Positions 1 to 10,620 are shown, numbered from the stretch's first letter. The stretch: DNA of 64,000 nucleotides from Caprella mutica (GCA_947561585.1 CANNZV010001177.1:1-64000); one strand, 5' to 3'. The notes: generated by a model not told the origin, from the letters alone. Numbers and translations are program-made.

Positions 1-300
1 CAATTGATATTGTCAGGCTAATTTATAATTTTGGTTATCTTTTCACTAAGCAGCGGGCTGCACGTTTCTATCACGCCAACACATAATTCCATACAATAGT
101 AAATTATACAATTGATATTGTCACACCAATTTATATTTTCTGTCATCATTGTGCTAATTAAGTTGCGTGACACACGTTCCTTTCATGCATCACATAATTC
201 CGTTCAAAATTATATTATAAAATTAATATATCGTCACGCTAATTTATATTTCAATTTCACTAACTATAGTGTACTTCCCATAAAAATAATGGGTTATCAA
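1..300. repeat. degenerate ~110-bp tandem repeat
   Basis: About three diverged copies start near 1, 111 and 219. Each has a CAATTGATATTGTCA-like start, a TAATTTATATTT block and an ACATAATTCC block. No coding sequence is seen. Confidence 0.6.
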
Positions 301-348
301 TAGTAAAAGAAAAAAATAATATTAATTAAAAATATATATCTTTAAAGA

Positions 349-961
349 ATATATTTGATTCAAAATATTTGATTCAAAATATTTGAGTCAAAAATATTTG
401 AGTCAAAAATATTTGAGTCAAAAATATTTGAGTCAAAAATATTTGAGTCAAAATATTTGAGCCAAAATATTTGAGCCAAAATATTTGAGCCAAAATATTT
501 GAGCCAAAATATTTGAGCCAAAATATTTGAGTCAAAATATTTGAGTCAAAATATATGAGTCAAAATATTTGAGTCTAAAATATTTGAGTCTAAAATTTTT
601 GAGTCTAAAATTTTTGAGTCTAAAATTTTTGAGTCAAAAATTTTTGAGTCAAAAATTTTTGAGTCAAAAATATTTGAGTCAGAAATATTTGAGTCAGAAA
701 TATTTGAGTCAAAAATATTTGAGTCAAAAATATTTGAGTCAAAAATATTTGAGTCAAAAATATTTGAGTCAGAAATATTTGAGTCAGAAATATTTGAGTC
801 AAAAATATTTGAGTCAAAAATATTTGAGTCAAAAATATTTGAGTCAAAAATATTTGAGTCAAAAATATTTGAGTCAAAAATATTTGAGTCAAAAATATTT
901 GAGTCAAAAATATTTGAGTCAAAAATATTTGAGTCAAAAATATTTGAGTCAAAAATATTTG
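349..961. repeat. 15-bp minisatellite (about 41 copies)
   Basis: The unit is GAGTCAAAAATATTT. Early copies are 14 bp (GAGCCAAAATATTT); later ones are almost uniform 15-mers. Because 15 is a multiple of three, the array is open on both strands as pentapeptide repeats (LSQKY on plus, TQIFL on minus). These are products of the repeat, not credible genes. Confidence 0.95.
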
Positions 962-1196
962 ACAGTTGCGTGAGCGTGCACGCAAATTCTTTTTTCCCGC
1001 ATTTTAGACAGTTGCGTGAGCGTGCACGCCAATAATTTCAATTTTTCCGCGTTTTAGACAGTTGCGTGAGCGTGCACGCCAAGAAATTCCATGAAATTCC
1101 ACTTTTCCATGTTTTAGTCAACTTAGTTGCGTGGGCGTGCACGCAAATTCCATTTTCCGTGTTTTAGTCAATACTAAGTGACGTGAGCGTGCACGC
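961..1196. repeat. tandem repeat, 5 copies of ~47-65 bp
   Basis: Copies start near 961, 1007, 1057, 1125 and 1177 and share GTTGCGTGAGCGTGCACGC followed by a T-rich stretch and a GTTTTAG-like end. It directly adjoins the 15-bp minisatellite. Confidence 0.85.
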
Positions 1197-1305
1197 TCAC
1201 GTTTTTTTTTCCGCATTTTAGTTAGTGCCCAGATTCAGAATCTCCCGCAGCTTAGGCAGCTAAATTAATGGTAACATAGAAATTAATTCAAAATCTCCCG
1301 CAGCT

Positions 1306-1542
1306 CCAAGTAATAAAGCATGTCCAAACTCGCCATTTTAATGGCGAGTTTGTGACAGTTATTTAAACTTATTTTGAGCCTTTCAATTGCAAATGGCGAG
1401 TTTTATCTATTTTTCTCCTATGCTACAATGTTATTTTGAAGAGAATTTATGAAAATTTGATAATTTTGGAGAAAATTTGTTGAATTTTGGAGAGAGCTGG
1501 AGAGACAAATGGCGAGTTTATGAGACATACTATTTTACTTGG
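1306..1542 (+). mobile_element. hAT-like MITE, copy A
   Basis: This 237-bp non-autonomous element runs from CCAAGTAATAAAGCATGTCC to a terminus that is the reverse complement of CCAAGTAAAATAGTATGTCTC. It is flanked by a perfect 8-bp duplication, CCGCAGCT, at 1298-1305 and 1543-1550. An internal palindrome, AACTCGCCATT/AATGGCGAGTT, is present. An 8-bp TSD with ~20-bp TIRs points to the hAT or P superfamilies. There is no coding sequence. Confidence 0.85.
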
Positions 1543-1564
1543 CCGCAGCTAAATTAATGGTAAC

Positions 1565-1791
1565 CCAAGTAATAAAGCATGTCCAAACTCGCCATTTTAA
1601 TGGCGAGTTTGTGACAGTTATTTTGAGCCCTTCAATTGCAAATGGCGAGTTTTTTCTATTTTTCTCCTATGCTACAATGTTATTTTGGAGAGAATTTATG
1701 ATAATTTGATCATTTTGGAGAGAATTTGTTGAATTTTGGAGAGAGCTGGAGAGACAAATGGTGAGTTTATGAGACATACAATTTCACTTGG
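1565..1791 (+). mobile_element. hAT-like MITE, copy B
   Basis: This is a 227-bp copy of the same family as 1306-1542, in the same orientation. Perfect 8-bp duplications ATGGTAAC lie at 1557-1564 and 1792-1799. The target is the next part of the CTCCCGCAG repeat, so two independent insertions occurred only 14 bp of target apart. Confidence 0.88.
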
Positions 1792-2066
1792 ATGGTAACA
1801 TAGGAATTAATTCAAGATCTCCCGCAGAGATCTCAAATTTCTAAAATTCAATCAAAAACTCCCGCAGAGAGTCTTGGAAAAATGTTCCATATTCTGCAGA
1901 CTGGCTATGTTACCATTAATTTTTGGTGGAAAAATGGGTAAAATGTTGGTGGATCAGCTAAATTACTTGAAATTTATGGTGGATTTTTTCAGCTTTTTCA
2001 AAAAGTCAGTGGAATTTTGTGCACCAATTACAGACTGGCTCTCCTGAGTCTCCTCGGACCTCCTCC

Positions 2067-2528
2067 CCAAGTAAAATAGTATGTCTCATAAACTCACCAT
2101 TTGTCTCTCCAGCTCTCTCCAAAATTAAACAAATTCTCTCCAAAATGATCAATTTTTCATAAATTCTCTCCAAAATAACATTGTAGCATAGGAGAAAAAT
2201 AGATAAAACTCGCCATTTGCAATTGTAGGGCTCAAAATAACTGTCACAAACTCGCCATTAAAATGGCGAGTTTGGACATGCCCAAGTAAAATAGTATGTC
2301 TCATAAACTTGCCATTTGTCTCTCCAGCTCTCTCCAAAATTCAACAAATTCTCTCCAAAATGATCAAATTTTCATAAATTCTCTCCAAAATAACATTGTA
2401 GCATAGGAGAAAAATAGATAAAACTCGCCATTTGCAATTGAAGGGCTCAAAATAATTGTCACAAACTCGCCATTAAAATGGCGAGTTTGGACATGCTTCA
2501 TTACTTGGGGACATGCTTTATTACTTGG
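2067..2528 (-). mobile_element. hAT-like MITE, copy C (split by copy D)
   Basis: This copy is inverted relative to A and B. Its body is 2067-2281 and its last 12 bp are 2517-2528; copy D separates them. It is flanked by perfect 8-bp duplications CCTCCTCC at 2059-2066 and 2529-2536. With copy D and its duplication removed it is 227 bp, the same length as B and D. Confidence 0.85.
2282..2508 (-). mobile_element. hAT-like MITE, copy D nested in copy C
   Basis: This 227-bp copy inserted 12 bp from the end of copy C. The 8-bp duplication GGACATGC is at 2274-2281 and 2509-2516 and is itself copy C sequence. C therefore predates D. Confidence 0.88.
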
Positions 2529-2536
2529 CCTCCTCC

Positions 2537-2860
2537 ACAATGTCCACATATTCACCAAAATGAAAATGGTGATTTTCCCATGGAAACGTCTGATAATTAG
2601 AAACTTACCCGCTGGCCTATAACAAGTGACACCCAATTTTAACCAAAGAGGCAAAGATAAAGGCAACGTAACATGTTTCTGAACATGTTGAGTTAATAAT
2701 AAACTATTTGATTTGATATATCGAAAGAAAACCTTCATTTGAGTTTAGTCCTGGGCTGCGCAATCAATCACAGACCAATTATTTAGGTATATTATTAAAA
2801 GGAAGTTATAAGAGTAAAGTGTAAAGAGACCACAAAGCATTAACAGTCAGTCAGTCAGTT
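2537..2860. other. no feature seen
   Basis: Ordinary AT-rich sequence. I see no gene, repeat or clear signal. GTCAGTCAGTCAG near 2846 is a short simple repeat. Confidence 0.5.
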
Positions 2861-2913
2861 TATCTTCTAATGCGCCTTCTCATCGGCTTCATTATCCCCA
2901 GTCTTCATCCAGT

Positions 2914-3190
2914 TCACTCTTCTCTTCTTTCTATCACCCTCCTCTTCCTCCACATTTTCATCAAAATTTCGCTTTTCTTTCTTCTTCCCTCCTCTCCAAA
3001 CAAAAAGTCTCCAACAACAGCCTGTCTCCCCTCCAGTGCCTCCACCCTCGGTCTCTGCAGCTCAAAAGCCTCTCTCCTCTCCTCCTCCAGCTCTCCACAA
3101 TCCAACACAAAGTGCAACAAATCCTCCACCTGTCCTACCTCTCCACATATCAAGCATCTCTCCTCAACTAGATAGATGCTACGTACCGTA
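2914..3190 (-). pseudogene. 3' fragment of a LINE reverse transcriptase ORF
   Basis: The minus-strand frame is open from about 3190 to a TGA at 2914-2916. It carries RCLICGEVGQVEDLLHFVLD followed by C: a C-x2-C ... H-x4-C zinc-binding pattern typical of the C-terminus of many insect non-LTR reverse transcriptases. A charged tail rich in Glu and Arg follows. Only the C-terminal ~90 residues remain; the polymerase domain is absent. The superfamily cannot be set from so short a piece. Confidence 0.6.
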
Positions 3191-3495
3191 TTAGAGAATG
3201 AAATGCAAAAATTATTTGAGCTTAGAATAATCCACTGAATGGCGGAAAGCTGAAGAAATCAAACACTGTCAAGCGATGCCGGTACAACAATTATAGTACC
3301 TATTTTGTATACATAATTAAATTAGATATAGCTTCTTTTATTTATGAATCAAGTGATAATTAGTGTTCACTTTCTTCTCGCATCATCATCATCATTAGGG
3401 TGGTGACAATATTCTCTTAAATCTCTTTGAAATATGCTTAATACTCTCAAGAAATGTATATTCTCCATGTGCTTTAAATACCTATATCCTTTTAA

Positions 3496-4068
3496 AGGTC
3501 CTTTCCAGGCTCCGGGGAAAAAAAAGTTTATCACATTGTATTATAGAACTAAAGTCTACGGTCATTATTCCATTAACCGCATACAATTCGGTTCTGAATA
3601 TATTTTATTATTTGCTTTTAAAGTTTTTTAATACTATGTGAGCAACAATCGAGCGAATCTCCAACCTGACGCAGAGAAAGAAGATTGTACACTCTTTGTT
3701 TTGATTTCAAATTTAGATTCTTAAACAAACAATGCAACAAGATAATAATTGTTTCTAAAAAGTATATAAACGTTTCTATAATAAGTTATCCGAATTTAAA
3801 CCTTTAAACGAATAATAAATAGATTTATTAAACCAAATACCTAGTTGAAAATCGAAACAAATGGTGTACATTCTTCTTCTTCAGACTGAAAATTAGAAAG
3901 TCGGGAGTAAAGTAGGTTTTGTAGTAGAGTTTGGATTATAAAAATCTTTAAAAGCATATAAAATTAAAAATATGCTATCAAATTTTATGGGGTTTACAGT
4001 AAAATGATAAGAAACATTAATTTCGTTGATTTAAGCAATAAAAAAAATTGCTTGGGGGGGGGGGACCT
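3496..4068. mobile_element. TTAA-flanked MITE, copy 1
   Basis: The ends are AGGTCCTTTCCAGGC and, on the minus strand, AGGTCC followed by a G/C homopolymer and AAGCAA. The left flank is TTAA (3492-3495); the right flank is TCAA, probably a mutated TTAA. It matches the outer part of 18580-19677 in inverse orientation. At 3686-3700 it keeps the uninterrupted target that is split in that other copy. It is non-coding. Confidence 0.7.
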
Positions 4069-4077
4069 TCAAGCTCT

Positions 4078-4180
4078 GAAATATGCTCTTTATTCCTTTA
4101 AAATATGCTTTATTTTCATTTAAAATATGCTTAATATTCCTTTAAAATATGCTTTAAATTCTTTTTTTTTTTTTGCTCAA
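4078..4180 (+). repeat. short AATATGCTT tandem repeat
   Basis: About four copies of a ~27-bp unit of the type TTTAAAATATGCTTTATTCC. Similar units recur near 7880-8000 in the opposite arm of the enclosing element. Confidence 0.55.
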
Positions 4181-4689
4181 TTATGCTTTTTATGATCAAG
4201 TTCAGTCACAGTATTAACGAATTTATAAAACGGGTATTTTTTTAATTTAATGTTGAAAACGTTGAAAAGTCGTGAGGATAAAATAAAAAGGCATTTTCTA
4301 ATATCAATTTATGAAACTTTTCAATATCGAACCGTGAATAGGTTTTCCAACGGTCTTCTAAAATACCTACATACTTCTAAATATATATTCGTTAGTTGCA
4401 TATCAAGGTAAATTTTGCTTACACACAGAGAAAGGATTAGTTGAATCAAATCATATTTGATTTGTTTTGACTAAATTTTATGGTTTATCTGTGCGCCTAC
4501 CTACGTGGTGAGTTGCAGGTACTATTTAATATGAGTTAAATTGACGTTGGTTAAAACAACACATATGTGAGTTGATTATTTTTAATTCCCGATGGTCACA
4601 ACAACTACCTGTGATAGTCAAAACTGCTCGTGATGGTTGAACCAATTATATGTAATGGTTAAAACAACTACAGAACAAGGTTACATCAA

Positions 4690-4990
4690 CTACTTGTGTA
4701 TGTTTCTCCAATCACTCCTATGTGTTATACCAACTACTCGTGTAGGTTATACCAACTACTCGTGTAGGTTATACCAACTGCTTGTGTAGGTTATACCAAC
4801 TACTCGTGTAGGTTATACCAACTACTCGTGTAGGTTACATTAACTACTCGTATAGGTGATATCAACTACTCGTATAGGTGATATCAACTACTCGGTTAGG
4901 TTATATCAACTACTCGTGTAGCCTGTAGGTTATATCATCTTCTCGTGTTGGTTATATCAACTACTTGTAAACTAAGTAAATGTATATCAA
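4690..4990 (+). repeat. 22-bp tandem array
   Basis: The unit is AGGTTATACCAACTACTCGT plus GT, about 12 copies, with variants ACATTAACT and ATATCAACT. It is the left subterminal array of the 4421-7798 element. Confidence 0.85.
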
Positions 4991-5728
4991 CTATTATAGT
5001 GTAGGTTGAAATATCGGTCTGGTTAGCAGTAGCCAGACTTTTTACAAGACTTTTTCAGTCACTTTATTTACTCTATCAAATTATAATCTCGAGTTAGGTC
5101 CCGGTATCAATTAGATTAGAATATTTATTTTCTAGGACCAAATCTAACATGTTCACATTTATTTTCTACATTTACTTCTGTGATATGCATACTATTTTAA
5201 TTTTAAAAAATAATTGATCACCTAGACCTATCCTTGCTTTTTGAAATGTTTTCGATCCGATGAATTGATATATGGTTATCAGTTGTAAATTAATAGATTA
5301 GATTGAATAAGTAATCTCATCAGGTCAGTTTATAAATAAGTAGTTAGATGACATAAATAACTTTAAGTAATTAATTAACCAGGCTAGATTACAAAATATG
5401 ATAAATCTTTGATATGCTGCAATTGTACTATAACTTAATGAATAATAAATTAATGATAAAGCCTTTATCTTCTAAACCATATTTTAGTGCAATTCAGCTT
5501 ACTCATAGGCACTGATATTGAAATATGCTAATAGAATTACCAAGGTCAAATTGAAAACGAAATATAAACATTTAAGTTTTAGATTTATTATTTAGAAGTA
5601 CAATTTGAATTCTCGTCACTTTCTTCCACGACTGTAGGTAGCCAATTCCTGAAATAAGGGATTCGTATATTAATATATATTGAATAGAAATTCACAGTAT
5701 CGTTCATATACATTATCAATAACATCAC

Positions 5729-5969
5729 CTACTCTTTTTCCTTTTGTGATGAGATAGCGACAGCTTCGATATTCTTTTCATGGCTGGAATCCCTAAAAGC
5801 ATATGAAAAAGTAAGAGCTAATCATATTGCAAATACATATTTAAAAATCATCTAATATTTTCAAATACTTACTTTGACCTAGCATAATTGTTCCTGAACC
5901 ATTCAAGGAATTGAAGAGGACTCCGATAGCTGATGACGTTGATCTACTTCATCAATTCTTCATCAAGAT
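5729..5969 (-). pseudogene. two-exon coding remnant, unrecognised
   Basis: On the minus strand an AG acceptor (5970-5971) opens a 97-nt exon (5873-5969) that ends at a GTAAGTAT donor. An 80-nt intron follows, then acceptor TTTTAG and a 64-nt exon (5729-5792). The frame is kept across the splice, reading SPLQFLEWFRNNYARSK then DSSHEKNIEAVAISSQKEKE and TAG. A TAG stop lies in frame in the upstream exon. It could be the 3' end of a captured host gene or of a lost transposase. I do not recognise the protein. Confidence 0.35.
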
Positions 5970-6623
5970 CTGAAAGTAGATTCAGAAAATATAGAAAACC
6001 ATATATTAATAAAGAAATGAAAAGAATTATTAACTGAGAATTCTTTCATATAGGTAAATTATTTATATAAAATGTTAAACTAATTATAAATCTTCAGATG
6101 CAGTATAAATTTAGCTCTAATAAATGCAATGGATTTTTCTAGCTAATCCTCATAATTTTGTTCATTATACACTCATAATGTAGACTTTATTTAAATACCA
6201 AGAAAGTATAATATATCAAAAGGCTCACCTCTGGTTGGAGTGTACTCACCCTGCTAAATCCCTGGACGGTGTTCTCCTCCGACTATCTCCCTGGATGGAG
6301 TTCTCCCAGTCATAGAAAACTAGGGTCAAGTAGGTAAATTGCGGCACTTTAACTAACTGCGGTCTCTTATCTCAGAAACATTAATAACCATCATGACTTC
6401 AAGGCACTCGTGAAATGAATAGAACCTATCATAAATTGAGCTTAAATTATGATGTTCAACAATTCAGTATATAGCTAAACTAATTTCAGAATGATTTTGA
6501 GACTCTCTTAATAGGGTCACAATTAGAAATTAAAGAACCGAATTTGGCTGTGTAACCCTACCTATAGGTACACCAACTAGTTTTGAAATATATAGATTAT
6601 CATACCACTTTACTTAAGATACT

Positions 6624-6783
6624 AGGATAAGTTCCGAAATATCGGACGGCTCCACATTTTCGGTCGCGTAAGAAAAACTATATTAAATTAACTTTTATTT
6701 TAATTAGCTATTAGGTAGCTATATACTATATTTCATACGTGACCGAAAATTTGAAATCGCCTGATAATTTGGAACTTACCCTA
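6624..6783. mobile_element. palindromic MITE (GGGTAAGTTCC family), copy 1
   Basis: The arms are inverted: GGATAAGTTCCGAAATATCG on the left, and GGGTAAGTTCCAAATTATCA on the minus strand at the right. Both continue into a TTTTCGGTCACGTA-like block. Related copies are at 20481-20634 and 41474-41631. Confidence 0.65.
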
Positions 6784-7189
6784 TTCTGAGGACAGCGCAA
6801 TAACTGCCTATAATAACATATAATAATAATATAGGAAAATTAGTTTGGATATCAGTTTACAAACTGGAAGGCAGTTATCAAAATCTATTATTATAAAAGT
6901 TATATACTGATAATCAGCTCTTCAAATAACTACATTATATAAAGCCACCAAACTATCAATCACCAATATTTTAGAATATTTAGGCAGACATTTATCAATT
7001 TATTAATGGAATTAATTAATAATTAATAATCGATCGGCAGCGATAATACTATTTAATGCATATAACGCTATTGTTTGCACTTGAACTATAATGGTATTGA
7101 GGAGCGTTCACATTCAACACGTAACACACTTGAAACAAGATTTGAACTGAAAAGTGTCAGCCGATTAATTGGCTTTGAGGAAAGCATAA

Positions 7190-7720
7190 GTTGCCACATA
7201 CTCATTTGATTGAACTCACACCTAAACTTAAAAAAAAAGTAGCACTAACTCTCATAGTAAGTTAATTTATACACCAGATAAATAAGATTAACAGTCTTTG
7301 TGGGTTACATTATCACACTATGTCATAGTTGTTTTAACTCTTACCTAAACTTACAAAAAAGTAGCGCCAACTCTCATAGTAAGTTAATTCATACACTGCA
7401 GAATACACTGGATTAACAGTCTTTGTGGGTTACTATAACACACTATGTCATAGTTGATTTAACTCGCACCTAAACTCAAAAAAGTAGCGTCAACTCTCAT
7501 AGTAAGTTAATTCATACACCAGATACATTGAATTGACAATCTTTGTGAGTTACTTCAACACACTATGTCCTAGTTGTTTTAACATATGTTCAAACTCCCA
7601 AAATGTAACTCTAACTCTCATAGTAAGTTGATTCAATCCATAAAATGATTTGAATTAACTATGTTTGGTGACACACACGTCATAGTTGTTTTGACATACA
7701 TGAAAACATGAATATAGTCA
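7190..7720 (+). repeat. ~125-bp tandem array (4 copies)
   Basis: Each copy contains AACTCTCATAGTAAGTTAAT, an AACAGTCTTTGTGGGTTAC block, CACACTATGTCATAGTTG and TTTTAACTC. It is the right subterminal array of the 4421-7798 element. Confidence 0.8.
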
Positions 7721-8019
7721 AACCAAAACACGTAAAAAATTGATTCAAAGCATAAATTGTTGACCCATTAAATATGAGTAAACTTTTTTCTCTGTGTACA
7801 TGGCATATCTCTGAACTGAGAAATATATCATATACATAGTTTAATGATTTTTTTTTTATTTATTGTTGAAAAAAATATGTTTTTTATAAGAAGAATATGT
7901 TTTTAATAAAAAAAATATATTTTTTATATAAGAATATGTTTTTAATAAAAAGAATATGCTTTATTTCAAATATGCTCGAAATTATATTTTTATTCTAAAA
8001 GCATATTGTCACAACCCTA

Positions 8020-8571
8020 ATAATCATTATCATCAAATAAATGAATTCAGAATATAAGTGGTAGATGCAACAAATGAATGGTGCCACAAAATTTACTCTA
8101 AACCTCAATGTTAATGTTGCATTGAAGACGTGACGTCATCATCAGGATTGTAGAAAACAGTAAAAGCTGAATCATGCATCGTATAATACAAATATTTTTA
8201 TCAGGTGCTCAAAGGGCTGAAGAAAATTAAAATTAAAAAAAAATCGCACCCTATTCCTAATTACGTATAGCCAAGGAAAAGTTTTATATGATTGACTTCA
8301 AAACCAATACCTCCAATCGTCTCTAATCAGAAACACAAAGTTAGAATATCAAATAGGAGGCATATTCACATCATATTAATTGCGACTGTAAGTACTATTC
8401 GTCAGTCCAATGAATCAAATTATAAATAATTCCAAACAGACTCTATCCGTGAATGAATTACCTATTCCTAAAGCATATTGTGTATAAGAAACTAATAAAA
8501 TACATTTTTAATTTCTGATTGAACTTCTCGGTGGATTTTCAAAATACACTGAGAAAAATAAATAACTCTAA
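8020..8571. other. no feature seen
   Basis: AT-rich sequence without recognisable genes. CACTGAGAAAAATAAATAAC near 8547 resembles a transposon terminus, but I could not pair it. Confidence 0.4.
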
Positions 8572-8907
8572 CTGATGCACCCAGGTGTTTCGACTCCACC
8601 CTATGGTGAAGTGCATCAATAGTTTGGATGCACTAAAGTGCATCGAACTGGTGCATTTTAGTGTCTTAGCTATAGATTTGTTAAAAATGATGAGGAAATT
8701 ATTCTTTCCTCATTTTTTTCGCATTATTTTAACAAATTTACAGCTAAGCCACTAGAGTGCATCAGTTAGATGCACTTTAGTGCATCCAAACTTTACTCTA
8801 CTATACTGTAAACTATAGCATCAAATTATACTGTAGTTTGATGCACTAAAGTGTCTCGCTTTAGAAACAAAGCCATAGGGTGAACTCGAAACACCTGAGT
8901 GCATCAG
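8572..8907. mobile_element. foldback MITE with double inverted repeat
   Basis: The termini CTGATGCACCCAGGTGTTTC and, on the minus strand, CTGATGCACTCAGGTGTTTC extend into a shared CACCCTATGG. An inner pair, TTTGTTAAAA/TTTTAACAAA, flanks GATGAGGAAA/TTTCCTCAT. The word GATGCACTTTAGTGCATC recurs. The whole element can fold on itself. No TSD could be fixed. Confidence 0.7.
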
Positions 8908-9377
8908 AATCTATAACCTTCTACATATGTTAATTATTATATTATACAAACAATGAAGACAAAGTACTTTTTTGTAGTAGGGACTTGGAATAATGATTGT
9001 AATTGAAGAGTTATTGTTAGAGTGACTAGACCATCGAGAGATTTTTTACATTTTAGTCATAGCATGTTTAGTAACTCGTTTTATATTCTATAGGGCAAAA
9101 ATATAAAAATAAACATTTAGTAAAATTTTATTCATCAAATATAAAATACATGAAGATTATATTTTCTTTCAACTCTACAGTAAAATTAATAGGATAATAA
9201 GTATCCATATTGACTAAATGACCAATTGCTCTTCAAATATATATACATTGATTATTTAGGTTTATAAATAATCATTTAAATAATCATGACTCTATCTTGG
9301 TTCCACTTATCTTTACCCAAGACATATATGCACTTTACAAATTGCATCTATAATTCTAATATAAAAAGTTAATAAAA

Positions 9378-9632
9378 TTATCCTCGCAGCAAACAGCGTA
9401 AATCCTGGTAAAATTCTCCATTTCTTGCTCGTCTTTGACAGCGCATTCGACGTCTGTTGTTCCTGTTCGGATTGGGTGCGTGGAATCTATCTCTCGGGTT
9501 GATAATTCTGTTGGTTTCTGTATAGACGTAATTACTTCCCAATGATGTTGATCCACTTTGTTCTACTGGGGTGCTGATTACCATTGAGAGCATCAGACCC
9601 AATAGAACAAAAACAGGAACTGAAAACTTCAT
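9378..9632 (-). CDS. secreted cationic two-cysteine peptide 1 (AMP-like)
   Basis: This 84-residue precursor begins MKFSVPVFVLLGLMLSMVIS, a strong signal peptide with likely cleavage near VIS-TP. A variable spacer follows, then a core beginning INPRDRFHAPNPNRNN with RRRMRCQRRARNGEFYQDLR and CLLRG. The core is rich in Arg and Asn and has two cysteines spaced C-x14-C, which could form one disulfide. The final Gly might serve as an amide donor; that is inference. It is a single coding exon. I do not recognise a named family. The layout (signal peptide, short spacer, cationic disulfide core, tandem paralogues, kappaB-like promoter) suggests a haemolymph antimicrobial peptide. A neuropeptide or venom/saliva peptide is the alternative. 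Confidence 0.75.
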   Translation of the reverse strand: MKFSVPVFVLLGLMLSMVISTPVEQSGSTSLGSNYVYTETNRIINPRDRFHAPNPNRNNRRRMRCQRRARNGEFYQDLRCLLRG

Positions 9633-9752
9633 CTCAATTAAAATTTATCAGTGTTATAGGTTGAGTTTTTCTTCAAATTAATTTCTGTTGCGGGTTGAGT
9701 TCTTGCTACGGCTGTCAGATGCTAATTGAGGTAATACATATACAGAGCTGTT

Positions 9753-9813
9753 TTATTTATACTCAGTTGTGAACAGTGCAGCATTATACATGCAAATATC
9801 AAACGGTTTTCCC
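9753..9813 (-). promoter_or_regulatory. TATA box and kappaB-like site, peptide gene 1
   Basis: On the minus strand TATAAATAA (9753-9761) lies about 120 bp upstream of the ATG. GGGAAAACC (9805-9813), about 45 bp further upstream, resembles insect NF-kappaB (Relish/Dif) sites. The interval carries GCACTGTTCACAACTGAG, which is also present upstream of gene 3 and in diverged form upstream of gene 2. Confidence 0.5.
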
Positions 9814-9819
9814 AATGAT

Positions 9820-10432
9820 ATGTTCTTAAATATGTTATTTAATATTATCATTGATATGTTAAGAAAAATGCAGAAACTACAGGCTGCATATTGTTTATGT
9901 CATAATAAAGCTGAATACTTTATTTCATTATTTTTATTGTAAAATTCAATACAAAGTACATACTAATTTGATTATATGAATGATAGCTATAATTAGAGCA
10001 ATTGTGCTTGATTTCATGCACCTATCTATAGCTTTTTTTCATGTTGTAGTTTATTTTTATTATGCATATTTTGCCTCGAGTAGAGATATTGTTTCATTTT
10101 TTCAACTTTATTGTTTAAACTTTAAACCAACAGATCGCAGTGTCATTTCAGCTTATATGATGGAATTCTCAGTTTGCTTGTTGTATTTCAAATGAGTAAA
10201 TTCTCTAGCATATAACTAATTACTTTATAAAATAACATTATTTTACAAATGTCACAATAGTTTCTATAACTGTATATAAGTATATTGTCCCTATAAACAT
10301 ATTTTTTTAAAGATTGTTTCAATTTCTATTTTAAAATTCACGATATTATAACAGCTTTAGCAATCTGAATTGATTTCTCTTAAATTTTGGGTATTCTATT
10401 CGTCAAGTCATTATTAAGGCTAATGGAAATTA
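9820..10432. other. no feature seen
   Basis: AT-rich intergenic sequence. Plus-strand reading frames here are short and low-complexity and give no recognisable protein. Confidence 0.4.
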
Positions 10433-10620
10433 AGGGCCGTACACACGATGGGTTTTTTAAGTCTTTCCACCAGACTTTTTGCTATACAGTTATCATGGAT
10501 ACCTACTAAAATAAATAGTAATTATTTAGTTTTTTTTTACATTCTCGTAGAAAAAGTAGGAGGAGCTTAGCAAAAAATCTGGTTGAAAGACTTTAAAAAA
10601 ACCTACGTGTGTACGGCCCT
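10433..10620. mobile_element. PIF/Harbinger-like MITE, copy 1
   Basis: This 188-bp foldback runs from AGGGCCGTACACACGATGGG to its inverse, ending GTGTGTACGGCCCT. It is flanked by TTA at 10430-10432 and 10621-10623. The long TIR continues as GTCTTTCCACCAGACTTTTT and GAGCTCCTCCTAC-like sequence. A 3-bp TTA TSD is the mark of PIF/Harbinger. Related copies are at 13044-13220 and 13227-14215. Confidence 0.8.

Larger units (their letters stand above)
1215..2058 (+). repeat. dispersed CTCCCGCAG repeat, target of MITE insertions
   Basis: Once the two MITE copies are set aside, this stretch matches 42905-43440. Both contain CTCCCGCAGCTAAATTAATG, GGTAACATAGGAATTAATTC, CTCCCGCAGAGAGTCTTGG and ATTCTGCAGACTGG in the same order. 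It is therefore one repeat family present twice in the window. No coding potential is seen. Confidence 0.75.
4421..7798. mobile_element. 3.4-kb element with ACACAGAGAAA termini and subterminal arrays
   Basis: The left end TACACACAGAGAAAGG is the inverse of the right end (minus strand TGTACACAGAGAAAAAAG). Inside the left end is a 22-bp array and inside the right end a ~125-bp array. Both carry GTTGATT/ACAACTA-type words, so the ends look like long, structured subterminal repeats. The centre (5000-7190) is AT-rich and contains one small MITE and a decayed spliced coding remnant. No transposase is recognised. Confidence 0.5.
3396..8019. mobile_element. large TIR element or inverted-repeat block
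   Basis: The ends are inverted: the left AGGGTGGTGACAATAT matches the right end read on the minus strand, AGGGTTGTGACAATAT. AATATGCTT-rich sequence follows inside both ends (4078-4180 and about 7880-8000). If it is one element it is about 4.6 kb and hosts the insertions at 3496-4068 and 4421-7798. The target duplication is unclear because the flanks are CAT/TAA simple sequence. No transposase is recognisable. Confidence 0.45.

Noticed and set aside
9980..10195. Plus-strand open frame of 71 codons
   Set aside because: Hydrophobic, low-complexity translation of AT-rich DNA, with no homologue I know and no promoter signal.
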